The position numbers and the translations under genes were made by a program. From PLA2 sp036273915 (lineage in GTDB: Bacteria > Planctomycetota > PLA2), in contig DASUGR010000169.1 of assembly GCA_036273915.1 (NCBI GenBank), positions 1 to 24,309 on the forward strand: DNA of 24,309 bases. Direction: 5' to 3'. The notes under the pieces were generated by a model. It did not search any database. It was not told where the DNA came from and saw nothing but the letters and a program-made list of their open reading frames with translations. The first letter of the stretch is position 1; each line of letters starts with the position of its first letter. Shown piece by piece: positions 1 through 7,890 of the stretch.

Positions 1-1151
1 AGCTCCTCGGCGGCGCGGAACGCGCGGCGGTCGTCGCCCTTCAGGTGATGGAGCTCGGGACGGACCCACCGGCGGAGGACCGCGGGGTAGAGGCGCGCGC
101 GCCGGGCGAGGAGCTTGGCGCCCGCGCGCGGCGCCATCGCCCGCGCGCGCGCGAGGAGCGCGCCGAGCGCCGCGAGCGCGTGGCCCTTCGCGAGGAGCGT
201 GCGCTCGGCGGCCGCGAGATCCTTGCCCAGGAGGACGTCCGCCTCGGCGACGCCCGCCCGGTCGCCCGCGCGCGCGAGGCGATCGCGCGCCCGCCGTGCG
301 AGGCGGCGGCTCCCGCCCGCGCGCGCGGCGAGGAGCTCCGCGCGCGCGGACTCGAGCGGCGCGTCCTTCCTGAGCGCGTCCGCCGCCTCGCGCGCGAGCC
401 CCGCCGCCCGGTCGCGCGCGCCGAGGCGCAGCGTGAGCTCCGCCTCGTCCGCGAGCGCGATCGCCGCGCGCCGCCCCTCGCCGGCGGCGAGGAACCCCTT
501 GCGCGCCTCCCGCAGGTCCGCGAGCGCGGAGAGGGCGTCGCCCCGGAGCCCGAGGATCCAGCCGCGGTTGTGGCGCGCCATGCGCGCGGCGGCGTCGAGG
601 TCCTGGGTCGTGGCCTCGGCGAGCGCGGCGTCCAGCTCCTTCAGCGCCTCGCCCACGGCGCCGCGGCGCGCGAGGCGAAGGCCGAGGTTCTGGCGCGCGA
701 TCCCGCGAAGGAATGGGCTCTTGCGGAGCCGGCCGAGCGCGCGGCGGAAGCACGCCTCGGCCGCGCGCTCGTCGCCGAGGCTCGTGAGCGCGCTGCCGAT
801 CGCGAGCTCGGCGCTGCCCTCCTGGACCGCGTCGGCGGCGAGCCGGCGGAGGCGTCGCGCGTCGGCGCCGACCGGCTCCCCGAGGAGCGCCCGCACCTGC
901 ACCGCGCCGACCGCGACCTTGTAGAGATCCTTCCGCTCCGTGAACCCGCGTCGCGCCTCCTCGTACGCGTGCGCGGCCTTCCGGTGCTCGCCGAGGACCT
1001 GCGCGAGCTGCGCGCGCTCGAACGCCGCCATCGCGCGGCGCGACGGGTCCTTCCGCGCCCGGCGTTCGTATTCCGCGACGAGGCGACGCGCCCGCTTGAG
1101 ATCCGAGCGGAGCGAACGCTGGATCTCTCGCTCGAGCTCCTCGAAGGTCAT
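1..1151 (-). CDS. TPR-repeat protein, partial (runs off the window)
   Basis: An open minus-strand frame of 383 codons starts at ATG 1151 and is still open at the window edge. It begins MTFEELEREIQRSL and is almost entirely Ala/Arg/Leu-rich helix with tetratricopeptide-like pairs, for example AFERAQLAQVLGEHRKAAHA near residues 48-67. No signal peptide or membrane segment is visible, so it is probably cytoplasmic. Its ATG overlaps the stop of the anti-sigma gene (ATGA), so the two are probably translationally coupled in one operon with the ECF sigma gene. The last visible helix (KGDDRRAFRAAEEL) resembles the helix that often precedes a CHAT caspase-like domain in TPR-CHAT proteins. That is a guess, because the region where such a domain would lie is outside the window. 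Confidence 0.75.
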   Translation of the reverse strand, partial: MTFEELEREIQRSLRSDLKRARRLVAEYERRARKDPSRRAMAAFERAQLAQVLGEHRKAAHAYEEARRGFTERKDLYKVAVGAVQVRALLGEPVGADARRLRRLAADAVQEGSAELAIGSALTSLGDERAAEACFRRALGRLRKSPFLRGIARQNLGLRLARRGAVGEALKELDAALAEATTQDLDAAARMARHNRGWILGLRGDALSALADLREARKGFLAAGEGRRAAIALADEAELTLRLGARDRAAGLAREAADALRKDAPLESARAELLAARAGGSRRLARRARDRLARAGDRAGVAEADVLLGKDLAAAERTLLAKGHALAALGALLARARAMAPRAGAKLLARRARLYPAVLRRWVRPELHHLKGDDRRAFRAAEE

Positions 1152-1684
1152 AGGTCCGTGACGGCGCGGGTGTTGCCGATCCGGAACTCGACGGTCTTTC
1201 GGGGCAGGTTCCTGAGCACGAACGTGCCGTCCTCCCCGACCTTCGCGCGGCGGCGCGTCTTGCCCGAGATCGCGACGACCTCGGGGGCGAAGTTCCCGGG
1301 AGAGATCTGCCCGCGGACCTCGGCCCCCCGGCCCCCCTCCCTTATCTCCAGCTCCACCGTGACGTCGCCCGAGAACCGCAGGAACCGCGACGACAGCGCG
1401 CCCGCGCGGATCGCCTCCGCCGTCGCCGGCTTCAGGAACGAGTCGAAGACGAGCTGGAGGAAGGACGGCGCCGGCTCCCCGCGGAAGGCCTGCATCGCGA
1501 GCTTCATCGCCCGGCGCGACGGCTTTCCCTCCGCCATCGCGCGGCGGCCCGCCTCGACGAGCCTGCGCGCCTGCGCGGCGGCGGCCGAGCACTCGGCGCA
1601 GCCGAGGATGTGGACGGCGACTTCGGGATCCTCGCGTCCCGCGACGTGGTCGAGCAGAAGAGCGTACTCCGGATGTTCCCGCAT
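1148..1684 (-). CDS. Soluble zinc-type anti-sigma factor
   Basis: This 178-residue protein begins MREHPEYALLLDHVAG and carries H25-x3-C29-x2-C32 (HILGCAEC), the zinc-binding signature of ZAS-type anti-sigma factors. ATG 1684 lies 8 bases after the sigma stop codon and has AGGAG about 6 bases upstream, which fixes the start. No transmembrane segment follows the zinc domain. Residues ~105-178 instead form a beta-rich region (SGDVTVELEIREG to TVEFRIGNTRAVTDL) that looks like a small sandwich. It probably binds the upstream ECF sigma in the cytoplasm, and the C-terminal domain may receive the signal. The gene ends in an ATGA overlap with the TPR gene. Confidence 0.75.
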   Translation of the reverse strand: MREHPEYALLLDHVAGREDPEVAVHILGCAECSAAAAQARRLVEAGRRAMAEGKPSRRAMKLAMQAFRGEPAPSFLQLVFDSFLKPATAEAIRAGALSSRFLRFSGDVTVELEIREGGRGAEVRGQISPGNFAPEVVAISGKTRRRAKVGEDGTFVLRNLPRKTVEFRIGNTRAVTDL

Positions 1685-1692
1685 GCCGTCTC

Positions 1693-2265
1693 CTAGGAGG
1701 GCTCCTGGGACGCCGGGATACCGTCGAGCTCCGCGCGGAGCTTCTCGAGGCAGCGGGCGCGGGTGGGGCCGAGCGAGCCGCGGGGCATCTTCATGGCGCG
1801 TGCCACGTCGTCGTAGGAGGGCGTCGGGGCCGTGAAATAGAGGAGATGGAGCAGCTTCCGGCAGCGTTCGGCGATCCGGCCGAGCGCCGTGCGGACCCGT
1901 TGCTCCTCCTCGAACGCCTCGACCATCTCGTCCGGCGGCGAGGCACCCGTGAGCGGCGGCAGGTCGTCCGGGGTGATGGCGAGGCGGTCCTTGCGGGCGG
2001 CCTCCCACGTGGCGCGGGTGGCGGTGCGGATCAGCCACTGCGGGAGGGCCTGGCCGTCGCGGATCGAAGGCAGCGCCTTCACGAGCGCGACGCAGACCTC
2101 GCCGAAGACGTCCTCCGCCCGCTCGGGCCTGAGGCCGTAGCGGCGCGGGATCGAGAGGACCAGGGCGGCGTACCGCTCGACGAGGGTCCTCCATGCGTCC
2201 TGGTCGTCCGCCCGGCAGCGGGCGAGGAGGTCCGTGTCGGAGGTGTGCGGCAAGGGCCCCACCAT
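1693..2265 (-). CDS. ECF-family RNA polymerase sigma factor
   Basis: A 190-residue protein has a sigma2 region at about residues 10-95 (LLARCRADDQDAWRTLVERY, then AEDVFGEVCVALVKALPSI) and a sigma4 helix-turn-helix near the C-terminus (YDDVARAMKMPRGSLGPTRA, then RCLEKLRAEL). It would direct RNA polymerase to a dedicated promoter set, held in check by the zinc-type anti-sigma encoded 8 bases downstream. I chose ATG 2265. A TTG nine codons earlier is also open, but it lies inside a hairpin that probably belongs to the end of the preceding gene. No clear Shine-Dalgarno precedes the ATG. The sigma, anti-sigma and TPR genes form one operon. Confidence 0.85.
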   Translation of the reverse strand: MVGPLPHTSDTDLLARCRADDQDAWRTLVERYAALVLSIPRRYGLRPERAEDVFGEVCVALVKALPSIRDGQALPQWLIRTATRATWEAARKDRLAITPDDLPPLTGASPPDEMVEAFEEEQRVRTALGRIAERCRKLLHLLYFTAPTPSYDDVARAMKMPRGSLGPTRARCLEKLRAELDGIPASQEPS

Positions 2266-2274
2266 TATCAAGGA

Positions 2275-2306
2275 GGCGGCCGGAACCCCCAAGAGTCCCG
2301 GCCGCC
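2275..2306 (-). terminator. Hairpin after the lipoprotein gene (terminator-like)
   Basis: A perfect 9-bp stem (2275-2283 GGCGGCCGG with 2298-2306 CCGGCCGCC) has a 14-base loop. It lies 24 bases past the lipoprotein stop codon and 10 bases before the sigma ATG. There is no proper U-tract, so it is either a weak terminator or a hairpin in the sigma leader. Confidence 0.4.
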
Positions 2307-2329
2307 CGGTGAGAAACGGGGGTTTTCAG

Positions 2330-3565
2330 CTAGTTTGTGACGAGCGAGGGGACGATCCCCTCGAGAAGAACCTGGCCGGAGCCGTCGTCGAGCGTCACCT
2401 TCACGCCGAGGCCCGCGAGCAGGGAGACGTCCGCGACGCCGAGCGGCATCGGGAGGCCATCCTGCGTGTTGATCTCCGCCTGGCCGCCCGCGTCCGCGAC
2501 CACGCTCCGGAGCTTCACGAACGTGCCGGGATTCGCGAGATCCTCGATCCAGAAGGCGACCTGGGCGCCGGGCGCGAGGTTTTGCGCCTCCATTTTGAAG
2601 CGCTGCTCTCCCGTGTCGAGCCGCTGCCGGATCTCGACGTGGCCCTCGAGGCCGGAAACGAGGGGGGTCAGGGGGGCGCGGCCCCGGCCGCTGCCGATGC
2701 CCGAGCCCGGGTTGCCCGGCGTCACGGTGGCGTCGGGGAGAGCCGGCACCTCGCCGGAGAGGAGCAGCGTGCCGTCGAGGAGCACCTCGACCGGGAGGCC
2801 GGCAAGGTCGGCAACGCTCGCCACGCCGAGCGGCAGCGTGTCGCCGTCCTTCGTGTTGAGCTCGAGTTGCGCCTCGCCAGTCGTGTCCGCCGTGCCGGTG
2901 CCGATCGACACTCCGTCGAGGACGAAGTCGACGACCGTGCCGGGATCCAAATGCTCCGCCTCGATCGTGAGCTTCTCGCGGTCCGCGCGGCTCTCGACGC
3001 GCACCTTGCCCTGCACGTCCGCGTCCGGCGCGTCGGCGGCGCGCGTCAACCGCGCCTCGGCGCGCACGCGGTCGCCGCAGGAGACCGACATCTCGGTCAC
3101 CTGGCCGTCCTGCACGGCCACGAGCACCTCGACGGTGTCGCCGGCCGGCACCCCGCCGACCTGCGGGTTGCCGCTGTCGTCCTCCGTGAGGTCGATGCCG
3201 TTGTCGTCGCCGGGGGGATCGTCGGCGCCCTGGCCCCCGGAACCCCCCCCGTTGTCGTCGCCCATGGGATCGTCCGCGCCGCCGCCGCCGCCCGGCCCGG
3301 ACTGCGCGAGCGCGGCGAGGCCGCCGCCGAAGTCCAGCGTGAACGCGTCGGCGGGCACCCGGCCGAAGAAGAAGCGACCGTCGGCACCGGTCGTTGCGAC
3401 TTGCCCCGTCTCGAGCACGCGCACGGTGACGCCGGCGCGGTCGAGCGTCTGGCCGTTGACCTCGTAGACCATGCCTTGGAGCGCGGCCGTCTGGGTTGCG
3501 GTGCCGCCGCCGCCGCCGCAGGCGGCGAGCGCGAGCAGGGGGCTCAGAAACAACACGAAACGCAT
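2330..3565 (-). CDS. Lipoprotein with a duplicated beta-rich domain
   Basis: A 411-residue protein starts at ATG 3565, with GGAGGA seven bases upstream. The N-terminus MRFVLFLSPLLALAAC is a lipoprotein signal with lipobox L13-A14-A15-C16, so it should be lipid-anchored on the outer face of a membrane. Residues 29-80 resemble a carboxypeptidase-regulatory-like beta-sandwich (LQGMVYEVNGQ, then TTGADGRFFFGRVP). A Gly/Asp-rich linker at 93-132 repeats ADDPxGDDNG twice. Two homologous ~90-residue domains follow, at 186-273 and 308-406, both ending with a PLGVA-(S/D)V-xx-LAGL-x-V-x-V-x-LDG pattern and a final G-x-VP. Function unknown; the domains look structural or binding rather than enzymatic. 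It is transcribed alone between GH15 and the sigma gene. Confidence 0.8.
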   Translation of the reverse strand: MRFVLFLSPLLALAACGGGGGTATQTAALQGMVYEVNGQTLDRAGVTVRVLETGQVATTGADGRFFFGRVPADAFTLDFGGGLAALAQSGPGGGGGADDPMGDDNGGGSGGQGADDPPGDDNGIDLTEDDSGNPQVGGVPAGDTVEVLVAVQDGQVTEMSVSCGDRVRAEARLTRAADAPDADVQGKVRVESRADREKLTIEAEHLDPGTVVDFVLDGVSIGTGTADTTGEAQLELNTKDGDTLPLGVASVADLAGLPVEVLLDGTLLLSGEVPALPDATVTPGNPGSGIGSGRGRAPLTPLVSGLEGHVEIRQRLDTGEQRFKMEAQNLAPGAQVAFWIEDLANPGTFVKLRSVVADAGGQAEINTQDGLPMPLGVADVSLLAGLGVKVTLDDGSGQVLLEGIVPSLVTN

Positions 3566-3574
3566 CGAATTCCT

Positions 3575-3597
3575 CCGTGGTCTCTCTCGGACCACGG
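3575..3597 (-). promoter_or_regulatory. Hairpin abutting the lipoprotein ribosome binding site
   Basis: CCGTGGTC (3575-3582) pairs perfectly with GACCACGG (3590-3597). On the mRNA the 3' arm ends within the GGAGGA Shine-Dalgarno sequence of the lipoprotein gene, so folding could limit ribosome access. A G7-CTC-G5 tract (3605-3619) lies just beyond. A regulatory role is inference. Confidence 0.35.
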
Positions 3598-3733
3598 GAA
3601 AGGAGGGGGGGCTCGGGGGCGCGGATACGTTCGCGTGCGCCGGCGCCGCGGGGGGTTGGGGGGCGCCGCGCCCGCGTGGGGGGCGGGGCCGCACGGTTTC
3701 CGCGCGCCGCGCGCAGAGCCGGCGAACGCGGGC

Positions 3734-5524
3734 TCAGCGCGCGGGCCGCTCCTCGGCCGGGCCGCCGTGCCGCGACAGGTTGCGCGCGGTGTTCACGATG
3801 CCCAGGTGCGAGATCGCCTGCGGGAAGTTCCCGACGAGGCGTCTCTCCGACGGCTCGTACTCCTCGGCGAGGAGCCCGACGTCGTTGCGCACGCGGAGCA
3901 CGCGCTCGAAGAGCTCCGTCGCCTCGTCGGTCTTCCCCGAGAGGGCGAGGTTGTCGGCGAGCCAGAGCGTGCACGCGAGGAACGCGCCCTCGCCGGGAGG
4001 CAGGCCGTCCACGTCCGAGCACGTCGGGTAGCGCATGACGAACCCGTCTCGCATGAGCTCGCGCCGGACGGCCTCGATCGTGCCCTCCACGCGCGGGTCG
4101 GTCGCGGGCAGGAAGCCGACCAGCGGGATCATGAGGAGGCTCGCGTCGACCTCGTCCGTCCCGTAGTGCTGGACGAACGTGTTCCGGCCCGCGTGGAAGC
4201 CCCTCTCGCAGACCTCGGAGTGGATCTCCTTCCGGAGGCGCTTCCACTCCTCGACCGGACCGTCGAGGCGCCACCGCTCGACCGCCTTCACCGCGCGGTC
4301 GGCGGCGACCCACGCCATGACGCGGGAGTGCGTGAAGTGGCGCTTCGGGCCGCGGACCTCCCAGATGCCGTTGTCGGGCTCCTGCCAGCTCGCGGCGACG
4401 AAGTCCATGATCGCGCGCTGGATGCGCCACGCGTTCTCGTCGGGCGCGAGCCCGCTGCGGCGCGCGAAGTGGAGCGCGTCCATGACCTCGCCGTACACGT
4501 CGAGCTGCTGCTGCGTCCACGCCGCGTTCCCCTCGCGCACGGGCGTCGATCTGGCGTAGCCGGGGAGCCAGTCGAGGTGGCGCTCGTCGAGGCGGCGCTC
4601 GCCGGCCACGCCGTACATGATCTGCAGCTTCGACGGGTGGCCGGCGACCGCGCGGAGCAGCCACTCCCGCCACTCCGCGGCCTCCTCCTGGTAGCCGCCG
4701 ACCATCAGCGCGTAGAGCGTGAAGGTCGCGTCGCGGAGCCAGCAGTAGCGGTAGTCCCAGTTGCGCACGCCGCCGAGGCTCTCCGGGAGCGACGTCGTCG
4801 GCGCGGCGACGAGCCCGCCCGTCGGCGCGTAGGTGAGCGCCTTGAGCGTCACGAGCGAGCGGACGACCGCGTCCTTCCACGGGCCCTCGTACGCGCAGCG
4901 CCCCGACCACTCGCGCCACCAGCGCTCGGTGTCCTCGAGCGCCTCCTCGGCGTCCCGCTCCTCGGGTTCGCGCTTGTGGGACGCGTGCCACGAGAGCGTG
5001 AAGGGCACGCGCTCCCCCTCGGCGACCTCGAACGAGGCGACCGTGCGGAACTCCTCGCCCCGGAGCGCGACCGGCGTGCGCAGGTGGAGCGCGTTGGGGC
5101 CGGCGATGGCCCGCACGCCGTCACCGGCGTCGCGCACCCACGGGACGATCGAGCCGTAGTCGAACCGGATGACGAGCTCCATCCGCATCGGGACCTTGCC
5201 GCCCCGGCTCTCGACGATGCGCATGACGTCCGAGGTCTCGTCGCGGAGCGGCATGAAGTCGATGAGCGCGACCTTGCCGTCGTCGGTCTCGAACTCGGTC
5301 TCGAGGATCAGCGTGCCCTCGCGGTAGCGCCGCCGGACGCGGCGGACCTCGCCCTCGGGGCGGAGCAGCCATCGCCCGTGGTCCTCCGTGCCGAGGAGCG
5401 CGGCGAAGCACGCGCCGGAGTCGAAGCGGGGCCAGCAGAGCCAGTCGATCGAGCCTTCGCGCGAGACGAGCGCGGCGGTCTCGCAGTCTCCGAGCAGGGC
5501 ATAGTCTTCGATGCGCGAGGTCAT
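3734..5524 (-). CDS. Glycoside hydrolase family 15 protein (trehalase/glucoamylase type)
   Basis: A 596-residue protein begins with the typical GH15 opening, MTSRIEDYALLGDCETAALV, then GSIDWLCWPRFDS. Residues 1-200 form the N-terminal beta-domain; the (alpha/alpha)6 barrel follows. Hallmarks are GGVRNWDYRYCWLRDATF (residues 251-268), the candidate general acid E389 in NGIWEVRG, and the candidate general base E512 in GEGAFLACTLWLADNLAL. GH15 enzymes hydrolyse alpha-glucosides with inversion. Bacterial members of this length, without a signal peptide, are commonly annotated as trehalases or glucan 1,4-alpha-glucosidases; the sequence alone does not settle the substrate. No signal peptide is visible, so it is probably cytoplasmic and acts on trehalose or storage glucans. 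The gene is monocistronic, with no clear Shine-Dalgarno sequence. Confidence 0.92.
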   Translation of the reverse strand: MTSRIEDYALLGDCETAALVSREGSIDWLCWPRFDSGACFAALLGTEDHGRWLLRPEGEVRRVRRRYREGTLILETEFETDDGKVALIDFMPLRDETSDVMRIVESRGGKVPMRMELVIRFDYGSIVPWVRDAGDGVRAIAGPNALHLRTPVALRGEEFRTVASFEVAEGERVPFTLSWHASHKREPEERDAEEALEDTERWWREWSGRCAYEGPWKDAVVRSLVTLKALTYAPTGGLVAAPTTSLPESLGGVRNWDYRYCWLRDATFTLYALMVGGYQEEAAEWREWLLRAVAGHPSKLQIMYGVAGERRLDERHLDWLPGYARSTPVREGNAAWTQQQLDVYGEVMDALHFARRSGLAPDENAWRIQRAIMDFVAASWQEPDNGIWEVRGPKRHFTHSRVMAWVAADRAVKAVERWRLDGPVEEWKRLRKEIHSEVCERGFHAGRNTFVQHYGTDEVDASLLMIPLVGFLPATDPRVEGTIEAVRRELMRDGFVMRYPTCSDVDGLPPGEGAFLACTLWLADNLALSGKTDEATELFERVLRVRNDVGLLAEEYEPSERRLVGNFPQAISHLGIVNTARNLSRHGGPAEERPAR

Positions 5525-5551
5525 GGGGGCCCGCGCGCGGCGCGGAGTTCG

Positions 5552-5557
5552 ATTGTA
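5552..5557 (-). promoter_or_regulatory. Possible -10 element for the GH15 gene
   Basis: TACAAT on the minus strand lies 27 bases before the GH15 ATG in otherwise very GC-rich DNA. No convincing -35 element is seen, so this is a weak call. Confidence 0.3.
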
Positions 5558-5665
5558 GCCCCGCTGTGCGCGGGGGCTCGCGTGCCGGGCGGAACGGCGG
5601 CGGGCGCGCGAAGGCGCGGCGCGGGAGCGCGCGCGCCGCGGACCGGGCGCGGGGCCATCGCGGCG

Positions 5666-5811
5666 CCGGAGGCTGAGGGGGGCCCGGGGCGGGAGAGAAT
5701 CCGGAGGCCCCCGGCCGAGGGAGTCCGAGGGTCGGGGGGAGGTCCGACCCGCGGGAGGATCCGGAGGCCGAAGGGGTTCCCGGGGCCGTGATGACGTGCG
5801 GAGGCCGAAGG
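5666..5811. repeat. Degenerate CCGGAGGC direct repeats in a 307-bp spacer
   Basis: The 307-bp gap 5525-5831 holds no convincing gene. Its right half repeats a short unit: CCGGAGGCTGAGG at 5666, CCGGAGGCCC at 5701, CCGGAGGCCGAAGG at 5761 and GCGGAGGCCGAAGG at 5798. The spacings are 35, 60 and 37 bases. The segments between copies share G-rich runs such as GAGGAT or GAGAAT just before the motif. The left half (5560-5650) is extremely GC-rich low-complexity sequence. The open frames across it on either strand encode only Pro/Arg/Gly-rich shadow peptides. Confidence 0.5.
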
Positions 5812-5831
5812 CGGTCCGGGGCGGAGGCGGC

Positions 5832-7754
5832 TCATGCGGCGTGCGCCTCCTCGCAGACGAGGATCCAGCGGCGGTCATCCGTGCGCGGGTCCTTGTGGAG
5901 GTACGCGGCGCGGGCGGTTTCGGCGAGGACGTCGGGCGGGGGCCGCGCGGCGCGTTCGGCGTGGGCCGGCGACTCCACATCCGTGACGGCGGGATCGCGG
6001 GGGGCCGCGACGCCGGGTTCGCCGGCGGTCCCGACCGACTCCACATCCGTGACAGCGGCGCGCGCTGCCCCCGGACCCCCTGCCGCGTCGGCCCCCGCGG
6101 ATGACCCTGCGAACCCCCTTCGCCACACATCGTCGTCGCCGAGCGTCTCCCACTCCTCGGTCGGCGCCGCCTCGCCGGTCGCGAACCTCCAGTGGAGGCG
6201 CTCCCCCGCGCGGCCCGTCACCTCGAGGTAGCCCAGGTGGATCCCGTGCAGGTGGTGCACCGCGCAGAGCGCGACGCCGTTCCAGGGCTCGTCCGGGCCG
6301 CCGCTCGACCGGAACACGATGTGGTGCACGTGCACCGCGGCGCGGCTGCAGCCCGGCACCGCGCAGAGGCCGCCCTTCCGCATCAGCGCCTGCTTCCGGA
6401 ACTCCGACATCCACCGGCGCGCGGGGGCCATGTGCGCGTCCTTCACCTCCGCGAAGTGGTCCGCGACGACCGCCAGCGCCTCGCCCTGATCGATCGCGAC
6501 ACCGCCCTCCGCGAGCGCCTTCCGCTGCGCCGCCGCGATCGCGTCGCGCACCGCCTGCGCCGCGTCCGACGGCGTCCAGAGCTCGCGCGTGCCCCGCTTC
6601 CGGTGCTCGCGGCGTTCCTCCGCCTGCGCCTCCCGCTCGAGCTGCTGGCACGTGGTCCGCTCCGCGCGCGCGAGCCGCTCGTCCACGTCGAACCAGTTCG
6701 CCCGCCGCGCGACCGCGAGCGCCTTGCTGTACCCGATCCGGCCCGACGACAGCGCCGTCCGGAGCTGCGGGAAGTACTCCATCCGCTGTTCGAGCCAGAT
6801 CCGCTGCCGCACCGCCCCCGCGCGCATCCCGAGCCGCTCCTCGCAGTACGCGTCGAACGAGTACCCGAGCGTCTCGTGGCACAGCTCCCTCCGGAACTTC
6901 CGCGCGAGGATGCCGAGCGTCTCGTCGTACCGCCGCCGCGCCGCGACGAGCCGCCGCGCCCGCGCGTCGAGCGCGAGCGGGTCGTCCCCCGGGTGGTCCT
7001 TCTCGATCCCGGCGATCACCGAGAGCGCCTCCCCGATCGCCTCGAGCTGGCGCGCGATCACGCGCTCGGCGTGCCGCGACATCGGCCGCGGCGGCGCGCG
7101 CGGGGGCTCGGGCTCGTCCGGCGCGCACGCGCCTGGTTCCCCGGGCCCCTCCACGTCAAACTCCGGAAAGCTCGACAGGAACTCGAGCGAGATCACCTCC
7201 ATGCACTGCCACGGCTTCGCCTCGGGACCGAGGTCCTGCTTCGCCAAGGCCAAGGCCGCATCGAGCCGGTCCTGCTGCTCCGGCGTCATCGGGAGCACCA
7301 CGACCTCCGCCTCGAACCGATCCTCGGGCACGGCGCTCCCCGCCGCCTTCGCCGCGCTCTCGAGCTCGCGGACCGAGAGCCGCATCGCGGCCTCGGTCCA
7401 CGCGCCCTCGTAGTCGCCGACGGCCAAGGGCGCGACCGCGAGCGCCTTCCGCTTCGACACCGCCCCGGCCGTCACCGCCTGGCGCAGGATCGGGCGGTGC
7501 CGGAGCTCCCGCGCGAGCTTCACGCACGAGAACATCTCGCTCGGCGAGATCTGGAGCCGCTCGCGGGCGTAGTCCGACTCCCGCGCGTACGCCAGCTTGT
7601 CGAGGCCCACCTCGAAGAGCCGCGCGAGCGTGGCGCCGAGCGCGAGATCGAGCGCGCCGAGGCAGCGCGCGACCGCCGACAGCTGCGCGTCGCGCGTCAG
7701 CGCGCGCTGCGCCGGAGGCTCGAGATCCTCGAAGCGAGGCCGGTTTCGGCACAT
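5832..7754 (-). CDS. HNH endonuclease family protein (DUF222-like) with internal duplication
   Basis: A 640-residue protein carries a C-terminal HNH nuclease motif: C464 and C469 (LCAVPGCS), H475/H477/H478 (VHVHHIVFRSSGG), N492 (EPWNGVALC) and H500/H501. This is the zinc-stabilised beta-beta-alpha-metal fold. Residues 41-111 and 278-348 are visibly homologous helical regions, each ending in (S)GxxxxxKALAVAxxA. The region before the nuclease is charged helix with KRGTRELWTPSDAAQAVRDA. The tail (residues ~550-615) is low-complexity and repeats AVTDVES twice. No mobile-element ends or partner genes are visible. Such proteins often occur in many dispersed copies per genome; whether this one is a selfish or a defensive nuclease cannot be told. 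The ATG at 7754 has only a weak AGG upstream. Confidence 0.85.
   Translation of the reverse strand: MCRNRPRFEDLEPPAQRALTRDAQLSAVARCLGALDLALGATLARLFEVGLDKLAYARESDYARERLQISPSEMFSCVKLARELRHRPILRQAVTAGAVSKRKALAVAPLAVGDYEGAWTEAAMRLSVRELESAAKAAGSAVPEDRFEAEVVVLPMTPEQQDRLDAALALAKQDLGPEAKPWQCMEVISLEFLSSFPEFDVEGPGEPGACAPDEPEPPRAPPRPMSRHAERVIARQLEAIGEALSVIAGIEKDHPGDDPLALDARARRLVAARRRYDETLGILARKFRRELCHETLGYSFDAYCEERLGMRAGAVRQRIWLEQRMEYFPQLRTALSSGRIGYSKALAVARRANWFDVDERLARAERTTCQQLEREAQAEERREHRKRGTRELWTPSDAAQAVRDAIAAAQRKALAEGGVAIDQGEALAVVADHFAEVKDAHMAPARRWMSEFRKQALMRKGGLCAVPGCSRAAVHVHHIVFRSSGGPDEPWNGVALCAVHHLHGIHLGYLEVTGRAGERLHWRFATGEAAPTEEWETLGDDDVWRRGFAGSSAGADAAGGPGAARAAVTDVESVGTAGEPGVAAPRDPAVTDVESPAHAERAARPPPDVLAETARAAYLHKDPRTDDRRWILVCEEAHAA
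5970..6053. repeat. 18-bp perfect direct repeat pair inside the HNH gene
   Basis: CGACTCCACATCCGTGAC occurs at 5970-5987 and again at 6036-6053, 66 bases apart and in frame. The pair encodes the repeated AVTDVES peptide in the low-complexity tail. The exact DNA identity suggests a recent slippage or duplication event. Confidence 0.7.
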
Positions 7755-7775
7755 ATACCTAACAAAATACCTAAC
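7755..7775 (-). promoter_or_regulatory. Tandem 9-bp repeat at the HNH gene start (possible operator/promoter)
   Basis: ATACCTAAC occurs at 7755-7763 and 7767-7775 (GTTAGGTAT twice on the minus strand), 12 bases apart and directly next to the HNH start codon. The stretch also contains TATTTT, a plausible -10 element nine bases before the ATG, in an AT-rich island. It could be a promoter with a tandem operator. Confidence 0.4.
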
Positions 7776-7878
7776 GTGACCGACAGGATCCCGGCACGTC
7801 TGCGGGAAGGCGGCGGAACCTCCCCCGAACCTCCCCGCGCCGGGAGCGGGAGCCCGCCGCCCCCCAGCCCCCCCGTGT

Positions 7879-7884
7879 TACGGT
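7879..7884 (+). promoter_or_regulatory. Putative -10 element of a leaderless acyltransferase mRNA
   Basis: TACGGT is followed by exactly six bases and then ATG 7891, and no Shine-Dalgarno is present. This spacing puts the transcription start on or next to the A of the start codon. Confidence 0.45.
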
Positions 7885-7890
7885 TCCCGC

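Noticed and set aside
2284..2292. TTG at 2292 as the start of the first ECF sigma gene
   Set aside because: It would add nine residues coded within a terminator-like hairpin; ATG 2265 starts directly at the normal ECF N-terminus.
2234..5791. Very long plus-strand open frame opposite the lipoprotein and GH15 genes
   Set aside because: Its peptide is Arg/Ala/Glu low-complexity, as expected for the shadow of a high-GC gene, and the minus-strand genes have clear motifs. The same holds for the long plus frames at 45-1835 and 14062-17100.
5832..7754. HNH gene as part of a mobile element
   Set aside because: No terminal inverted repeats, target-site duplications, transposase or integrase are visible around it.
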